Source of the DNA: Clostridia bacterium
GTDB taxonomy: Bacteria; Bacillota; Clostridia; Oscillospirales; CAG-382
DNA length: 55,830 bases
Reading direction: 5' to 3'
NCBI GenBank assembly: GCA_017396825.1
Contig: JAFQKR010000020.1
Location: 1-55,830, forward strand
Position numbers and translations under genes: made by a program. The notes beneath the pieces are model-generated. The model had not been told where the DNA came from. It saw only the letters and a list, made by a program, of their open reading frames with translations, and made no database searches. Below, in pieces: positions 26,652 through 36,255 of the stretch (within the stretch, counting starts at the first letter, position 1; every line of letters begins with the position of its first letter).

Positions 26652-27467
26652 TTAGTTTGGTCTGAAAACCCCTTTGTTAATCTCCGAAACATCTATGGTA
26701 CCGTTACCCGTATCTCCCGGTATGGTGCTTAGTTTCTCCAAAATACCTATTGCAAACGCCAGCTTTGTATCAAACTCCTCTATATCACCCATGTATATAT
26801 CATATTTGCCGTCCACACCCAGATAAATGCCGAAACGGTTGTTGGCATCAATGTAATTAACTCGGTTTACCATGCCGGCATCTATTATATCCGCATAAGC
26901 CTGCTCTACCACGTCACCTGTTCTTACGTCGGCAAAAAGCAGTTTTTCTCCCACTATACATCTGGCAACGGTCTCCGGCTCCATGTCTACCCTTAACAGA
27001 CCGTAAAGCTTTGACGGGTCGTCGGTATACTCAAGTATCTGCATATTATCGGTAAGCAAATATCTGTCTCCGCTTATTTCTACGTACATCTCCGGTTGCT
27101 TTTCCGTTACGTGGATAACGACAGTAGATGGTAAGTCACGTTCGATTTCCACCTTGCTTAGGTACGGAAGCTCCATGACCATCTTTTCCTCAAGGGCTGA
27201 CGCTGTAAAGGAATATAGATTGCTTCCCTCCTCTACGCCGAAGGCTTTTATTATCTCCTCGGCAGTGTATCGGGTCGAGCCCTCTACCTCAACGGTTTTA
27301 ATTTTAAAAAGCACAAGAAAGCATACGGCAGCAAAGACAACGCTAAGTGCCAAAAACAAGCCCACATAAAATACTCTGCGGCGCATTGCTTTTGTTTGTT
27401 GTCTTTGTTTAAGCTTATCAATATCGACCGTTCGCCGTTTAAAACGGTTACTTTGCTCCTGTTGCAT
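26652..27467 (-). CDS. ftsQ: Cell division protein FtsQ/DivIB
   Basis: This bitopic divisome protein links FtsL/FtsB to FtsW/PBP. It has 271 residues, a basic cytoplasmic tail (residues 1-30), a membrane segment around 31-53, and a POTRA domain (IKTVEVEGSTRYTAEEIIKA at about 55-75). The beta domain follows. The ATG has AAAGGAG upstream. It follows murG at 18 bases. Confidence 0.9.
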   Translation of the reverse strand: MQQEQSNRFKRRTVDIDKLKQRQQTKAMRRRVFYVGLFLALSVVFAAVCFLVLFKIKTVEVEGSTRYTAEEIIKAFGVEEGSNLYSFTASALEEKMVMELPYLSKVEIERDLPSTVVIHVTEKQPEMYVEISGDRYLLTDNMQILEYTDDPSKLYGLLRVDMEPETVARCIVGEKLLFADVRTGDVVEQAYADIIDAGMVNRVNYIDANNRFGIYLGVDGKYDIYMGDIEEFDTKLAFAIGILEKLSTIPGDTGNGTIDVSEINKGVFRPN

Positions 27468-27485
27468 TGCTTTCTCCTTTTATTT

Positions 27486-28601
27486 TTACGCCTTTTTGCT
27501 TTCCTTTATAACGATATCGGCAATTACCTCCGCAGCGTTTGACATTGCTCTTGCCTTTGCCGCCGCCGACATTGCATTTCTCTTTTCTTTGTTTACCACC
27601 AACTCCCTTACGGTGTCGGTCAGCACCTTGCCGTCGGTTTCAGACTCCTTAAGCAACAATGCCGCGCCTGCATCGGCAAGGACCTTGGCGTTTTTGTACT
27701 GATGGTCGTCGGTTACGTTGGGCGAAGGGATAAGTATAGACGCTTTCCCCATACAGCAGTTTTCCGCTATGGTTATTGCGCCTGCGCGGCATATAACTAT
27801 ATCCGCTGCCGCAAGCTGACGGTGCATATCGTAAATGTATTCACGTATCTCGATATTAGGTGCCTTGTTAAGCCCTGTTGAAGCGGCTATGGCGCCGTAC
27901 TTTTCGTTGCCGCCTTTACCCGTTGCATGAAGAGCGCGAACCTTATCATTGCCTTTAACAAAGGATCCCAGCATGTGAAACACAAACTCGTTCACCTTTT
28001 CCGCGCCGAGGCTGCCGCCAAAGGAAACGATATACACCTCGTCTCCAAGCCCCAGCTCTTCTCTGGATTTTTTACGGTCGGTGGTGTTTATCTCAGGCTT
28101 TACGGGGTTCCCTGTAATCGTTATCTTTTCAAGAACGTTTTCGTCGAAGTATTTCTTGCTTTCTTCAAAGCTTATGCACACCTTTTTTGCATAACGAGAA
28201 AGACGGCGGGTAGTAACCCCCGGATATGCGTTTTGCTCGTGGATAACCGTAGGTATGCCCAACTTTGCCGCCGCTTTTACAGCCGCCCAGCTTGCATATC
28301 CGCCGGTACCCACCACCACATCGGGTGCGAACTTTTTAATTATCTTCTTTGCGGCGTGCACCGAGGTAACCGCCTTGATCGCCGCATCTATATTTGATAA
28401 AGAAAGTTTGCGCTTAAAGCCGCGAACCTTGACGAACTTTATATCATAGCCCGATTTAGGCACAAGAGTGCCTTCCATGCCGTTCTCGGCACCTACAAAA
28501 AGAGCCTCAAAGGATTTGTCCTTTTGTTTTAAAGTATCGGCAATGGCAATGGCGGGGTTTATATGACCGCCCGTGCCGCCGCAGGAAAACAAAACTTTCA
28601 T
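27486..28601 (-). CDS. murG: UDP-GlcNAc--muramyl-pentapeptide transferase MurG
   Basis: It converts lipid I to lipid II on the inner membrane face. The start at 28601 has CAGGAG upstream, whereas the open frame extends further. The 371 residues contain GGTGGHINPA, FGGSLGAEKVNEFV, and EYIYDMHRQLAAAD with AGAITIAE in the donor-binding domain. The gap to the ftsW stop is 7 bases. Confidence 0.96.
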   Translation of the reverse strand: MKVLFSCGGTGGHINPAIAIADTLKQKDKSFEALFVGAENGMEGTLVPKSGYDIKFVKVRGFKRKLSLSNIDAAIKAVTSVHAAKKIIKKFAPDVVVGTGGYASWAAVKAAAKLGIPTVIHEQNAYPGVTTRRLSRYAKKVCISFEESKKYFDENVLEKITITGNPVKPEINTTDRKKSREELGLGDEVYIVSFGGSLGAEKVNEFVFHMLGSFVKGNDKVRALHATGKGGNEKYGAIAASTGLNKAPNIEIREYIYDMHRQLAAADIVICRAGAITIAENCCMGKASILIPSPNVTDDHQYKNAKVLADAGAALLLKESETDGKVLTDTVRELVVNKEKRNAMSAAAKARAMSNAAEVIADIVIKESKKA

Positions 28602-28608
28602 ATTTATA

Positions 28609-29841
28609 TTACTCCTGTTTAAGATACGAGTAACGGGATACGCACAGCACGACCCCCATCTCGGCAAGCCATATACACAGCGACGTACCGCCGTAGCTGA
28701 AGAACGGCAGACCTATACCTGTACTGGGGATTGAGTTTGTTACAACGGCAATGTTAAGTAAAACGTGTACCGCAAGGGAGCACATTATACCTGAAACTAT
28801 AAGCGCAGAATACATGTTAAGTGCTTTTTTTGCAATTATTATACCGCGCCATATAAGTGCCACAAACAAAGCTATTACTACTATTGCGCCGAAATATCCC
28901 AGTTCCTCGCAAAGTATGGCAAAAATGTAGTCATTATGGGGCTCGGGAAGGTAGCCGTGCTTTTGGTTGCTTTGTCCAAGGCCCAGACCCCAAAAACCGC
29001 CCGCAGAAATTGCGTAAAGAGATTGGGCAGGCTGCCAGCCGTCACCCGAAAGAGCCGCAAAGGGATCGCGCCAAACGGCTATACGCGCTATGGAGTGAGA
29101 CATTTTTTCGCTGTTAAGCACTGCGGCGATGCCTGCCACACCTGCAAGAGCAGAGCCTACCAGCCATTTTGCGGGAGAGCCGCCCATCCACATCATTGCA
29201 AAGGCAATAACGGTAATAATAATAGTACACGAAAGGTGCTTTTGCAATATAACGGGAACGGCGCACATTCCAAGTATCATCAAGAAAGGAAGTATACCTT
29301 TTTTGAAATTATTCATTTCACCCGAGCTGTCACTTGCCTGCTTAGCGCACATGAGTATAAGGGCAAACTTTAACACCTCGGAAGGCTGAAAGTCTATACC
29401 TATATTAAGCCAACGACGGGCGCCGTTACGCTCGAGGCCTATACCGGGAATAGCGGTTGCAACGTTTATCGCAAGGGCTACAATGAAGATGGTAAAGGTA
29501 AAGCGTTTGAGCCAACGGTAGTCACCAAGTTTTGAAACCACCGCCATTGCCGCCATCCCGAAAAGAACGTAATAAAACTGTCTTCTTGCGTAGTAAAAGC
29601 TGTCCTGACCTTTAAGCTCCGCATAGGTATAGCTGGTGCTGAAGACCATTACCGAGCCTATACAAACAAGTATTACCACGAGAATAAGGAAGGGGCGGTC
29701 AACCTGACCAACAAGGCGGGTAAGCTTTTTTTCTCGAACCGTTACACGGGTTCTGCGCTGAACCGCACCGTCGTTCCTTACGTTCACCAAATTTTTATTT
29801 TCCGCCGCAGGAGGGCGTTTTTTGTTGGGATTGTCTGTCAT
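28609..29841 (-). CDS. ftsW: Lipid II polymerase FtsW (SEDS family)
   Basis: It is a multi-pass glycosyltransferase acting with the cognate class B PBP in septal peptidoglycan synthesis. The 410 residues include about 50 soluble N-terminal residues, then ten hydrophobic segments. The SEDS motifs GIDFQPSEVLKFALIL and LPFFSYGGTS are visible. It could also be the sporulation paralogue SpoVE. The position directly before murG fits either. Confidence 0.93.
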   Translation of the reverse strand: MTDNPNKKRPPAAENKNLVNVRNDGAVQRRTRVTVREKKLTRLVGQVDRPFLILVVILVCIGSVMVFSTSYTYAELKGQDSFYYARRQFYYVLFGMAAMAVVSKLGDYRWLKRFTFTIFIVALAINVATAIPGIGLERNGARRWLNIGIDFQPSEVLKFALILMCAKQASDSSGEMNNFKKGILPFLMILGMCAVPVILQKHLSCTIIITVIAFAMMWMGGSPAKWLVGSALAGVAGIAAVLNSEKMSHSIARIAVWRDPFAALSGDGWQPAQSLYAISAGGFWGLGLGQSNQKHGYLPEPHNDYIFAILCEELGYFGAIVVIALFVALIWRGIIIAKKALNMYSALIVSGIMCSLAVHVLLNIAVVTNSIPSTGIGLPFFSYGGTSLCIWLAEMGVVLCVSRYSYLKQE

Positions 29842-29872
29842 AAATACGCTCCTTCCGGCGTCAAAAGCCTGC

Positions 29873-30892
29873 TTAGTTTACGTATAGGGCAAGCAGCAAA
29901 TAGGAAGCGGCACAGCAAATAAGGGTTACAAAGCTGAACACAGAAACTATCTTCCACTCTGACCAGCCGCACATCTCAAAGTGGTGGTGTATCGGTGCCA
30001 TTTTGAAAAGACGCTTTCCGGTTTTCTTAAAGTAAAACACCTGAAGCATAACTGAAATACCTTCTAAGAAGTATACAAGACCTATAAGAACTATCAGCAC
30101 CGATGCGTTGGTCCAGAAGGCCATAAGAACCGTGGTACAACCCAAGAAAAGAGAGCCCGTGTCACCCATGAATACCCTTGCAGGGTGGAAATTGAAGATA
30201 AGGAACGCCAAAAGGCCGCCTATAACCGCAGAGGTAAAGATGCTCATATCCTCCTTTCCGAAGAAGGAGGAGAAGATGAAGAACATGGTCATAATTATAC
30301 AAGCAATACTGCCTGCCAAGCCATCGATACCGTCGGTAAGGTTGGCGCAGTTTATCATGTATACTATAAGAAGCACCGCAAATATATAATAGAACACGCC
30401 AAGGTCTACCTGACCCGTTATAAAGGGAAGGTTTACACTGGTATCAACGTATCCGAAATGGTTCATTGCGAAAAGGTACGCAAGGGATGCGGCGATGAGA
30501 AACAGCATCTTTTGGGTAGCGGTAAGTCCCTTGTTTTGCTTCTTGAAAAGTTTTACGTAATCGTCTATAAAGCCGACTGCACCCGTAAGGGCCGCAAACG
30601 CAAGATGGATAAGAAGACGATAATCCTTTACCATTTCTCCCTTTACGTTTCTGATCAGTGGCGGGTCGGCAAAATAGTTCCAACCGCAAATAAGTACAGC
30701 TGCCGCCGTACCTATTATAAAGAACAGACCGCCCATTGTAGGGGTGCCTTCTTTGCATTTATGCCAACTGGGTCCTATTTCAAGTATTTTCTGACCCAGC
30801 TTTACCTTGCGTAATATGGGTATAAATATTTTATAGAGGACAAAGCTTAGGGCAAAGGATATGATAAGTGCAATCAACGCGCTTGTTTTCAT
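29873..30892 (-). CDS. mraY: Phospho-N-acetylmuramoyl-pentapeptide transferase MraY
   Basis: It makes lipid I from UDP-MurNAc-pentapeptide and undecaprenyl phosphate. This 339-residue protein has ten hydrophobic segments and the MraY motifs: KEGTPTMGG, DDYVKL, NLTDGIDGLA, FMGDTGSLFLG and PIHHHFE. Its ATG overlaps the murF stop by 4 bases. It is followed directly by ftsW, without the murD usually between them. Confidence 0.97.
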   Translation of the reverse strand: MKTSALIALIISFALSFVLYKIFIPILRKVKLGQKILEIGPSWHKCKEGTPTMGGLFFIIGTAAAVLICGWNYFADPPLIRNVKGEMVKDYRLLIHLAFAALTGAVGFIDDYVKLFKKQNKGLTATQKMLFLIAASLAYLFAMNHFGYVDTSVNLPFITGQVDLGVFYYIFAVLLIVYMINCANLTDGIDGLAGSIACIIMTMFFIFSSFFGKEDMSIFTSAVIGGLLAFLIFNFHPARVFMGDTGSLFLGCTTVLMAFWTNASVLIVLIGLVYFLEGISVMLQVFYFKKTGKRLFKMAPIHHHFEMCGWSEWKIVSVFSFVTLICCAASYLLLALYVN

Positions 30893-32247
30893 AAACCGCT
30901 CAACTCCAATACTTTTCGTATATTAGTACGGTTGCTGGCTTTAAACAGCACCGTGTCCCCTTTATTCAAAAGGTTTTTTAAAAGCTCCGCCGCGGCAACG
31001 TATTCTTCACTTTCGAAAACGTAAAGGTTTTCCCCGGCAAAGCCGTCCTCGGTTGCCTTTTCGGCTATGTACTTGACGTCACTGCCAACGCAGATAAGAA
31101 TATCTGCCGCAGAAACCACCGCCGCGCCCACCAATCTGTGAAGTCTTGGAGCGTGTTCTCCAAGCTCAAGCATATCACCAAGAACCGCAATACGCTTGCC
31201 CGTACCCGTTTTAAGCACAGAAAGAGCCGCGCCCATGGACTCGGGAGAGGCGTTATAGCAATCGGCTATAACGGTTACACCCTCGGTTTGACGTATGCTT
31301 TGACGCAAGCCCTCAACCATAAATCCGCCAAGAGCTGCCGCCGCTGATTCTGCAGGAACTCCAAGTCTTACGCCGCACACGAAGCAAAGAAGGGCGTTGT
31401 GTACGTTGTGTATACCCAAGGAAGGAAGGTCTATTGACGTCTCCTTTCCTGCATAGCAAGCAGTAAAACGGGTAAATCCGTCTTTCTCGATAACATCCTT
31501 TATATATGCATCGGTGCCGCTGTCCTTTACGGAGCAGAACACAGCGCCCTCTGTATCCTTGCAAGCCGCAATCAGAAGAGGCTCGTCAGGCATGGTAAGG
31601 TTTACGTCAGTCATGCCTGCTGTTATATCAAGCTTTTCCTTACATATTCCTTCTCTGCTGCCAAAGGCAAGTATGTGTGAATGGCCGATATTGGTTATTA
31701 TAGCCGCCTCAGGCTTTATAAGAGCGGATATTTTAGATATCTCGCCGGGGTCGCTCATGCCCGCCTCAAGGACCGCCCATTCGCTGTCCTCGGGGATATT
31801 AAGAATCTCCATAGGCAAGCCGGTAAGGCTGTTGCGGTTGCCTGCGCTTTTATATACTTTGTAGTGAGCGCCCATAACAAGCGCCGCCATGTTTTTAGTG
31901 GTGGTCTTCCCCACGCTGCCCGTTATGGCAAGAACCTTCAAATGGGACAGTTTCTCACCTCGGTGCTGAAGCGCAAGTCTATAAAGAGCGCTTTTTACGT
32001 CCTTTACGAGAATAGCGTTGGGACAAGCGTAGCCTGGGTCGTCAATTATTGCACCGCCTTTTTCACACAGTTCTGCCGCGAAGCGATGACCGTCAAAATT
32101 GTCGCCACGGAATGCCGCAAACAACGTAGCACCGTCCTTTATGGCACGGCTGTCTGAATCGATCCTTGTAAACACACGATTTCCATCACTGCCTTCACAA
32201 AGGACACCGCCGCATTTTTCGGCTAACTCACTAAGGGTATATCTCAT
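30889..32247 (-). CDS. murF: UDP-MurNAc-tripeptide--D-alanyl-D-alanine ligase MurF
   Basis: It adds D-Ala-D-Ala to the tripeptide precursor in the cytosol. The 452 residues show the P-loop GSVGKTTTKN at about 110-119, the VLEAGMSDPGEI segment, and DCYNASPESM. murE is absent next to it, so tripeptide synthesis is encoded elsewhere. Confidence 0.95.
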   Translation of the reverse strand: MRYTLSELAEKCGGVLCEGSDGNRVFTRIDSDSRAIKDGATLFAAFRGDNFDGHRFAAELCEKGGAIIDDPGYACPNAILVKDVKSALYRLALQHRGEKLSHLKVLAITGSVGKTTTKNMAALVMGAHYKVYKSAGNRNSLTGLPMEILNIPEDSEWAVLEAGMSDPGEISKISALIKPEAAIITNIGHSHILAFGSREGICKEKLDITAGMTDVNLTMPDEPLLIAACKDTEGAVFCSVKDSGTDAYIKDVIEKDGFTRFTACYAGKETSIDLPSLGIHNVHNALLCFVCGVRLGVPAESAAAALGGFMVEGLRQSIRQTEGVTVIADCYNASPESMGAALSVLKTGTGKRIAVLGDMLELGEHAPRLHRLVGAAVVSAADILICVGSDVKYIAEKATEDGFAGENLYVFESEEYVAAAELLKNLLNKGDTVLFKASNRTNIRKVLELSGL

Positions 32248-32270
32248 AATTCTTCTCTTTCAAAAAAGTA

Positions 32271-34598
32271 TTAACCGTAAACGTTCTCGCTGTAACGGAA
32301 TTCTACAGTTATAACTGTGCCCTCAGGCACCTCGGTGCCTGCCTCAATATCCTGAATAACTACCATGGGCGTACCCGTTATGCTTGAGCTGTACGCACCC
32401 GTTACACGAACATTAAGTCCCTTGCCGTAAAGCACCGTAAGTGCATCCTGTGCCCTATATCCCTTTACGTTAGGCACAACGACAGTCTTGTGCTCTTCCT
32501 CGTACTCGGTGTAAAGTATAACCTTACCGCCCTCGGTAAGAACAGAACCTGACAGGGGCATCTGGTCAACGACCTTATCGCCGCCGCCTACCACGCGGTA
32601 TTCAAGACCGAGTGTTGCAAGATCCTTCTTTGCCTCGTCCAAGGTCTTGCCTATCATCTTGGTTACGGTGATGGTTTTATGCTCTACTTCGCCGTTTCTG
32701 GGTATCTCAAGGTAAGGAAGTACCTCGGAAAGTATGCTGGATACAACGGGAGCCGCTACAAGGCCACCGTAAAAATCGTGAACGGAAGGCTCGTCAACTA
32801 CTACGATTATCGCTATCTGCGGGTCCTCTGCGGGAGCAAAGGCAACGCAAGAACTTACGTAAACGTCCTTATCCCTTATATCAAGCTTCTGAGAAGTACC
32901 GGTTTTTGCCGCTATGGAATATCCCTCGACCGCCGCATTTTTGGTTGAACCGGTATTGATGCCACCGTAAAGGATGTCTACAATGGAATCAGAAACTTCG
33001 CTGCTTATAACCTGACGGTCGGTTTCGTATTCAAACGTATAAGTAATATTGCCGTTATCGTCAGTCAGATACTTTGCCAGATGAGGGGTTACAAGATAAC
33101 CGCCGTTGGCAACCACGCTGGTTGCGCGAAGCTGTTGAAGTATGCTGGTCTTAAAGGACTGCCCGAAAGAATAGGTTGCAAGTTCTACTCTGCCGAACTG
33201 AGAATTATTGGTTCCGTAGTAGTAGGTACTGCTTTCACCCACCATATCACAGCCCGTAAGGTCAAGGTATCCAAACTCCTCAAAGTAACGCATAAAGGAT
33301 TCCTTACCTATACGAAGGCCCAGAGAAACGAAGGCGGGGTTGCAGGAGTTTTGAAGGGTTTCCGCAAAGGTCTGGTGACCGTGACCGCCTGCCTTGTGAC
33401 AACCTATGTTTACGCCGTCTACGGAAATGGAGCCAACACATGTGTAGTCGTTATTCAGGCCTGCTATACCCTCCTCCATCGCTATGGCGGTGGTTACTAT
33501 CTTAAAGGTGGAGCCGGGCTCGTATATCTCGCTTACCACCTTGTTGTTCCACATCTCATAAAGCAGGTCGCTTTTCTTTTTGTTTATCTCCTCTTCTGTA
33601 AGAGGCTTGGTAATCTCCTCACCTGTTTCAGGGTCGGTCTTAATTGAAACGCCCGCCTCCACAAACGCATCGTATTCGTAAAGAAACTCGCCCGTAAGAG
33701 TATAGGGATCATTAAGATTAAAATCGGGATACACGGCTGAACCAAGCACTTCACCCGTATTAACGTCCATTATTGCAGCCGCTACACGGTTTTTTGCCTG
33801 TTGGTCGTTATAAACCTTTTCAAGGTATTTCTCAATTATGCTTTGAATGTTTACGTCTATGGTCGTAACCAAATTGGAACCATTTTGCGCCTCTACGTAG
33901 GTCTCGTACTTGTAGGGCATATCGTAACCGCCTGCGTTTTTCGCCTTAACTATACGGCCGTCGGTACCGGAAAGCTCGTCGTCGTAATACTTTTCAAGTC
34001 CCATAAGTCCGCCATCAGTACCATTGATTCCCAAAACATGGCTGGCAAGGTCATTATATTGATAATATCTCTTGCTGGATTCCTCAAGGTTCACCATGGT
34101 AGAAAGGTTGTTGTCTATTATAAACTTTCTTACCTTGTTTGCGGTCTCCTCTTCTACCTCTTTTTTTATTACCTCGTACTGGCTTCCGGTCTTTTCCATG
34201 CGGGCAAGTATCATGCTTTTGTCTACACCAAGGATAGAAGAAAGATTATCCGCGATAAGATTTTTATAGTCCACCTTCTCCGATTCCTTCAGGGTTTCGG
34301 ACTTTTCCTGCTTGCTTATTGCGTCCTTAATGCCCTTGGGCGATATAAACACGGTCTCAACCGTTTCGCTCATGGCAAGAACCTTCATGTTGCGGTCGTA
34401 AATAGCGCCGCGGCTTGCAGGAAGAACTATGGTAGAGGAATACTGTTGGAGCACCTTGTTTCGCAATTCGGCGTAATTGATAAGTTGCAAATACGCAAGT
34501 CTTCCCGCCAAAATGCCGAACAGCACAAGTATGGCTACAAGGGCAACCAAGGTTCGGTTAAGCACCTGCTTCTGAATTGTTTTTGAGTTATTGTTCAT
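32271..34598 (-). CDS. Class B penicillin-binding protein with PASTA domains (PBP2B/SpoVD type)
   Basis: This 775-residue membrane-anchored transpeptidase cross-links septal wall. One membrane segment lies at about 14-36, then the dimerisation domain. Transpeptidase motifs are STFK in EPGSTFKIVTT, SCN in NSCNPAF, and KTGTS in AAKTGTSQK. The last 130 residues hold two PASTA repeats. The paralogue group (PBP2B or SpoVD) is not resolved. It follows ftsL after a 131-base gap with two inverted repeats. Confidence 0.92.
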   Translation of the reverse strand: MNNNSKTIQKQVLNRTLVALVAILVLFGILAGRLAYLQLINYAELRNKVLQQYSSTIVLPASRGAIYDRNMKVLAMSETVETVFISPKGIKDAISKQEKSETLKESEKVDYKNLIADNLSSILGVDKSMILARMEKTGSQYEVIKKEVEEETANKVRKFIIDNNLSTMVNLEESSKRYYQYNDLASHVLGINGTDGGLMGLEKYYDDELSGTDGRIVKAKNAGGYDMPYKYETYVEAQNGSNLVTTIDVNIQSIIEKYLEKVYNDQQAKNRVAAAIMDVNTGEVLGSAVYPDFNLNDPYTLTGEFLYEYDAFVEAGVSIKTDPETGEEITKPLTEEEINKKKSDLLYEMWNNKVVSEIYEPGSTFKIVTTAIAMEEGIAGLNNDYTCVGSISVDGVNIGCHKAGGHGHQTFAETLQNSCNPAFVSLGLRIGKESFMRYFEEFGYLDLTGCDMVGESSTYYYGTNNSQFGRVELATYSFGQSFKTSILQQLRATSVVANGGYLVTPHLAKYLTDDNGNITYTFEYETDRQVISSEVSDSIVDILYGGINTGSTKNAAVEGYSIAAKTGTSQKLDIRDKDVYVSSCVAFAPAEDPQIAIIVVVDEPSVHDFYGGLVAAPVVSSILSEVLPYLEIPRNGEVEHKTITVTKMIGKTLDEAKKDLATLGLEYRVVGGGDKVVDQMPLSGSVLTEGGKVILYTEYEEEHKTVVVPNVKGYRAQDALTVLYGKGLNVRVTGAYSSSITGTPMVVIQDIEAGTEVPEGTVITVEFRYSENVYG

Positions 34599-34650
34599 AA
34601 ATTACTGCGCCTCACGTGGGAAAAAACACTTGTCTTTATATAGTCAAAGA

Positions 34651-34721
34651 AGGGTAAAGCGTATTTTACTACGCTTTTACCCTAAATCTATATTACAATA
34701 TGGCTTTATATATGATTGTAA
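34651..34721. repeat. Two inverted repeats in the ftsL-PBP gap
   Basis: A hairpin AGGGTAAAGCGTA / TACGCTTTTACCCT (34651-34683) and a looser inverted repeat TTACAAT / ATTGTAA (34693-34721) lie in the only gap over 100 bases between rsmH and murG. Neither is followed by a good T-run. They may attenuate, stabilise, or bind a regulator. Confidence 0.45.
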
Positions 34722-34729
34722 CGAAAAAA

Positions 34730-35281
34730 TCAGTCACCGAAAAAGTCTTTTATAACGTTACCTACACCCGTAAGTAAAACGCCAAGACCGTTCTCGTTTT
34801 CGTCCTCGTATTCGGTTATATTAACCTCGTCGTCGGTGTTAAGGTCTATGTAATACTGCCCCTCTACCTCTTCCTTTTTAACCATGCCAAGTTCATTCTC
34901 GGCGTATTTGGTTATCTCGTCAAGGTTATCTCTCTTTGCAACCTTATCCTCAAGCTTATCCCTTTTATCGGAAAGCTCGGCTATTTGCTTATCCTGCCTT
35001 ATTACATCGTCCTTAAGCTCATCAAGAGCGGTGTAGTTCATCATCATAAACAAAAACAGAACGGTAAAGCATATTGCCGCAAGAACGGTAGTCCAAGGGA
35101 AAGGCTTTTTTACCTTTTCCCTTTCTGTTATTATTTTAAAATTAGTAACCTCGGATGCAGAACGGCGCGCCGTGGGGTGAGCGGCCATTTTCTTTGCAAC
35201 CACTGCCTTCTTAGCTGTGACGGGAACTTTTTTTACTGCTCTTTTGGTAGCGGGAACGTTATTTACCCTTTTTTCTTCCAT
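34730..35281 (-). CDS. ftsL: FtsL-like septum protein
   Basis: This bitopic protein has the FtsL position and layout: a basic cytoplasmic tail with Ala/Lys/Val-rich stretches, one membrane segment (TTVLAAICFTVLFLFMMM), and a leucine-zipper coiled coil (LKDDVIRQDKQIAELSDKRD) outside. The start at 35281 (MEEKR, with GGTGATGAA upstream) is preferred to a GTG at 35350 inside rsmH. 183 residues. The family is poorly conserved, so the call is based on layout and position. Confidence 0.8.
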   Translation of the reverse strand: MEEKRVNNVPATKRAVKKVPVTAKKAVVAKKMAAHPTARRSASEVTNFKIITEREKVKKPFPWTTVLAAICFTVLFLFMMMNYTALDELKDDVIRQDKQIAELSDKRDKLEDKVAKRDNLDEITKYAENELGMVKKEEVEGQYYIDLNTDDEVNITEYEDENENGLGVLLTGVGNVIKDFFGD

Positions 35282-35330
35282 TTCATCACCAACCGCGGTA
35301 CGTACCACCGGCGCTTTTCCTTTCTTGTTT

Positions 35331-36254
35331 TTACAGTTTTTCTGCCGCACGAAGTTTTGCGCTGTGGGAACGGCTGTTTTCCGAAAGCTCCTTTTCCGTG
35401 GGCAACAGTGGTTTGCGTGTTATCAATTTAAACTGAGGGACTTTTCCGCACACGCAAACGGGAAGGTCCTTTGGACAGGTGCAACCGCCTGCAAGGGTAG
35501 CAAAGCACCTTTTAACTATTCTATCTTCCAATGAGTGAAAGCTTATTACCGTCAGCCTTCCGCCCTTTTTCAAAAGAGCCGCTGATTTTTCAAGTGCCTC
35601 CGTCACTGCCGAAAGCTCGCCGTTTACCTCTATTCTTATGGCTTGAAACACACGCTTAACGGAGGAAAGCTTGTCCGTTTTACTGCCGTGTACTGCCGAA
35701 AACACCGTATCGTATAACTCTTTTGTAGTGGTATACGCTTTTTCTGCTCTTGCTTTTACTATCGCAGCGGCTATACGGCGGCTGTAACGCTCCTCGCCGT
35801 ATTCCCACATTATCCGGGAAAGTTCCTCCTCCGGATAGTTGTTAACCACGTAAGCCGCATCTTCTCCGCCGCTTACGTCCATACGCATATCAAGGGGTGC
35901 ATCTACGCTGTAAGAAAAGCCCCTCTCTACCGTGTCAAGCTGATGGGAGGAAACGCCAAGGTCCATAAGAACGCCGTCAACCTTATCTATTCCGAGAGAA
36001 GAAAGAACCGCATCTATCTCGGAAAAGTTACTTTTCACCGGGATAAAACGGGGATCATTTACAGTCTTCAAGGCGTTTTGTATTGCGTCTGAGTCTCGGT
36101 CTATACCGATAACTCTGCCTCCTACAAGGCGTTCAAGAATAAGCTTTGTGTGGCCTGCGCCGCCAAGAGTACAGTCCACGTATATTCCGTCTTCTTTAAG
36201 GTCGAGCAGGTCAACCGATTCTTCACGAAGAACGGTGTAATGTTTAAAATCCAT
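35331..36254 (-). CDS. rsmH: 16S rRNA (cytosine1402-N4)-methyltransferase RsmH
   Basis: It methylates C1402 of 16S rRNA with S-adenosylmethionine. The 307 residues from ATG 36254 show HYTVLREESVDLL, the SAM motif DCTLGGAGHT, GVSSHQLD and ISFHSLEDRIVK. The ATG at 36254 lies one base after the mraZ stop at 36256. The C-terminus ends LITRKPLLPTEKEL followed by NSRSHSAKLRAAEK as usual. Confidence 0.96.
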   Translation of the reverse strand: MDFKHYTVLREESVDLLDLKEDGIYVDCTLGGAGHTKLILERLVGGRVIGIDRDSDAIQNALKTVNDPRFIPVKSNFSEIDAVLSSLGIDKVDGVLMDLGVSSHQLDTVERGFSYSVDAPLDMRMDVSGGEDAAYVVNNYPEEELSRIMWEYGEERYSRRIAAAIVKARAEKAYTTTKELYDTVFSAVHGSKTDKLSSVKRVFQAIRIEVNGELSAVTEALEKSAALLKKGGRLTVISFHSLEDRIVKRCFATLAGGCTCPKDLPVCVCGKVPQFKLITRKPLLPTEKELSENSRSHSAKLRAAEKL

Positions 36255-36255
36255 A

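Noticed and set aside
34604-34616. CACGTG near a parS-like sequence
   Set aside because: The flanks do not fit TGTTTCACGTGAAACA beyond the palindromic core.
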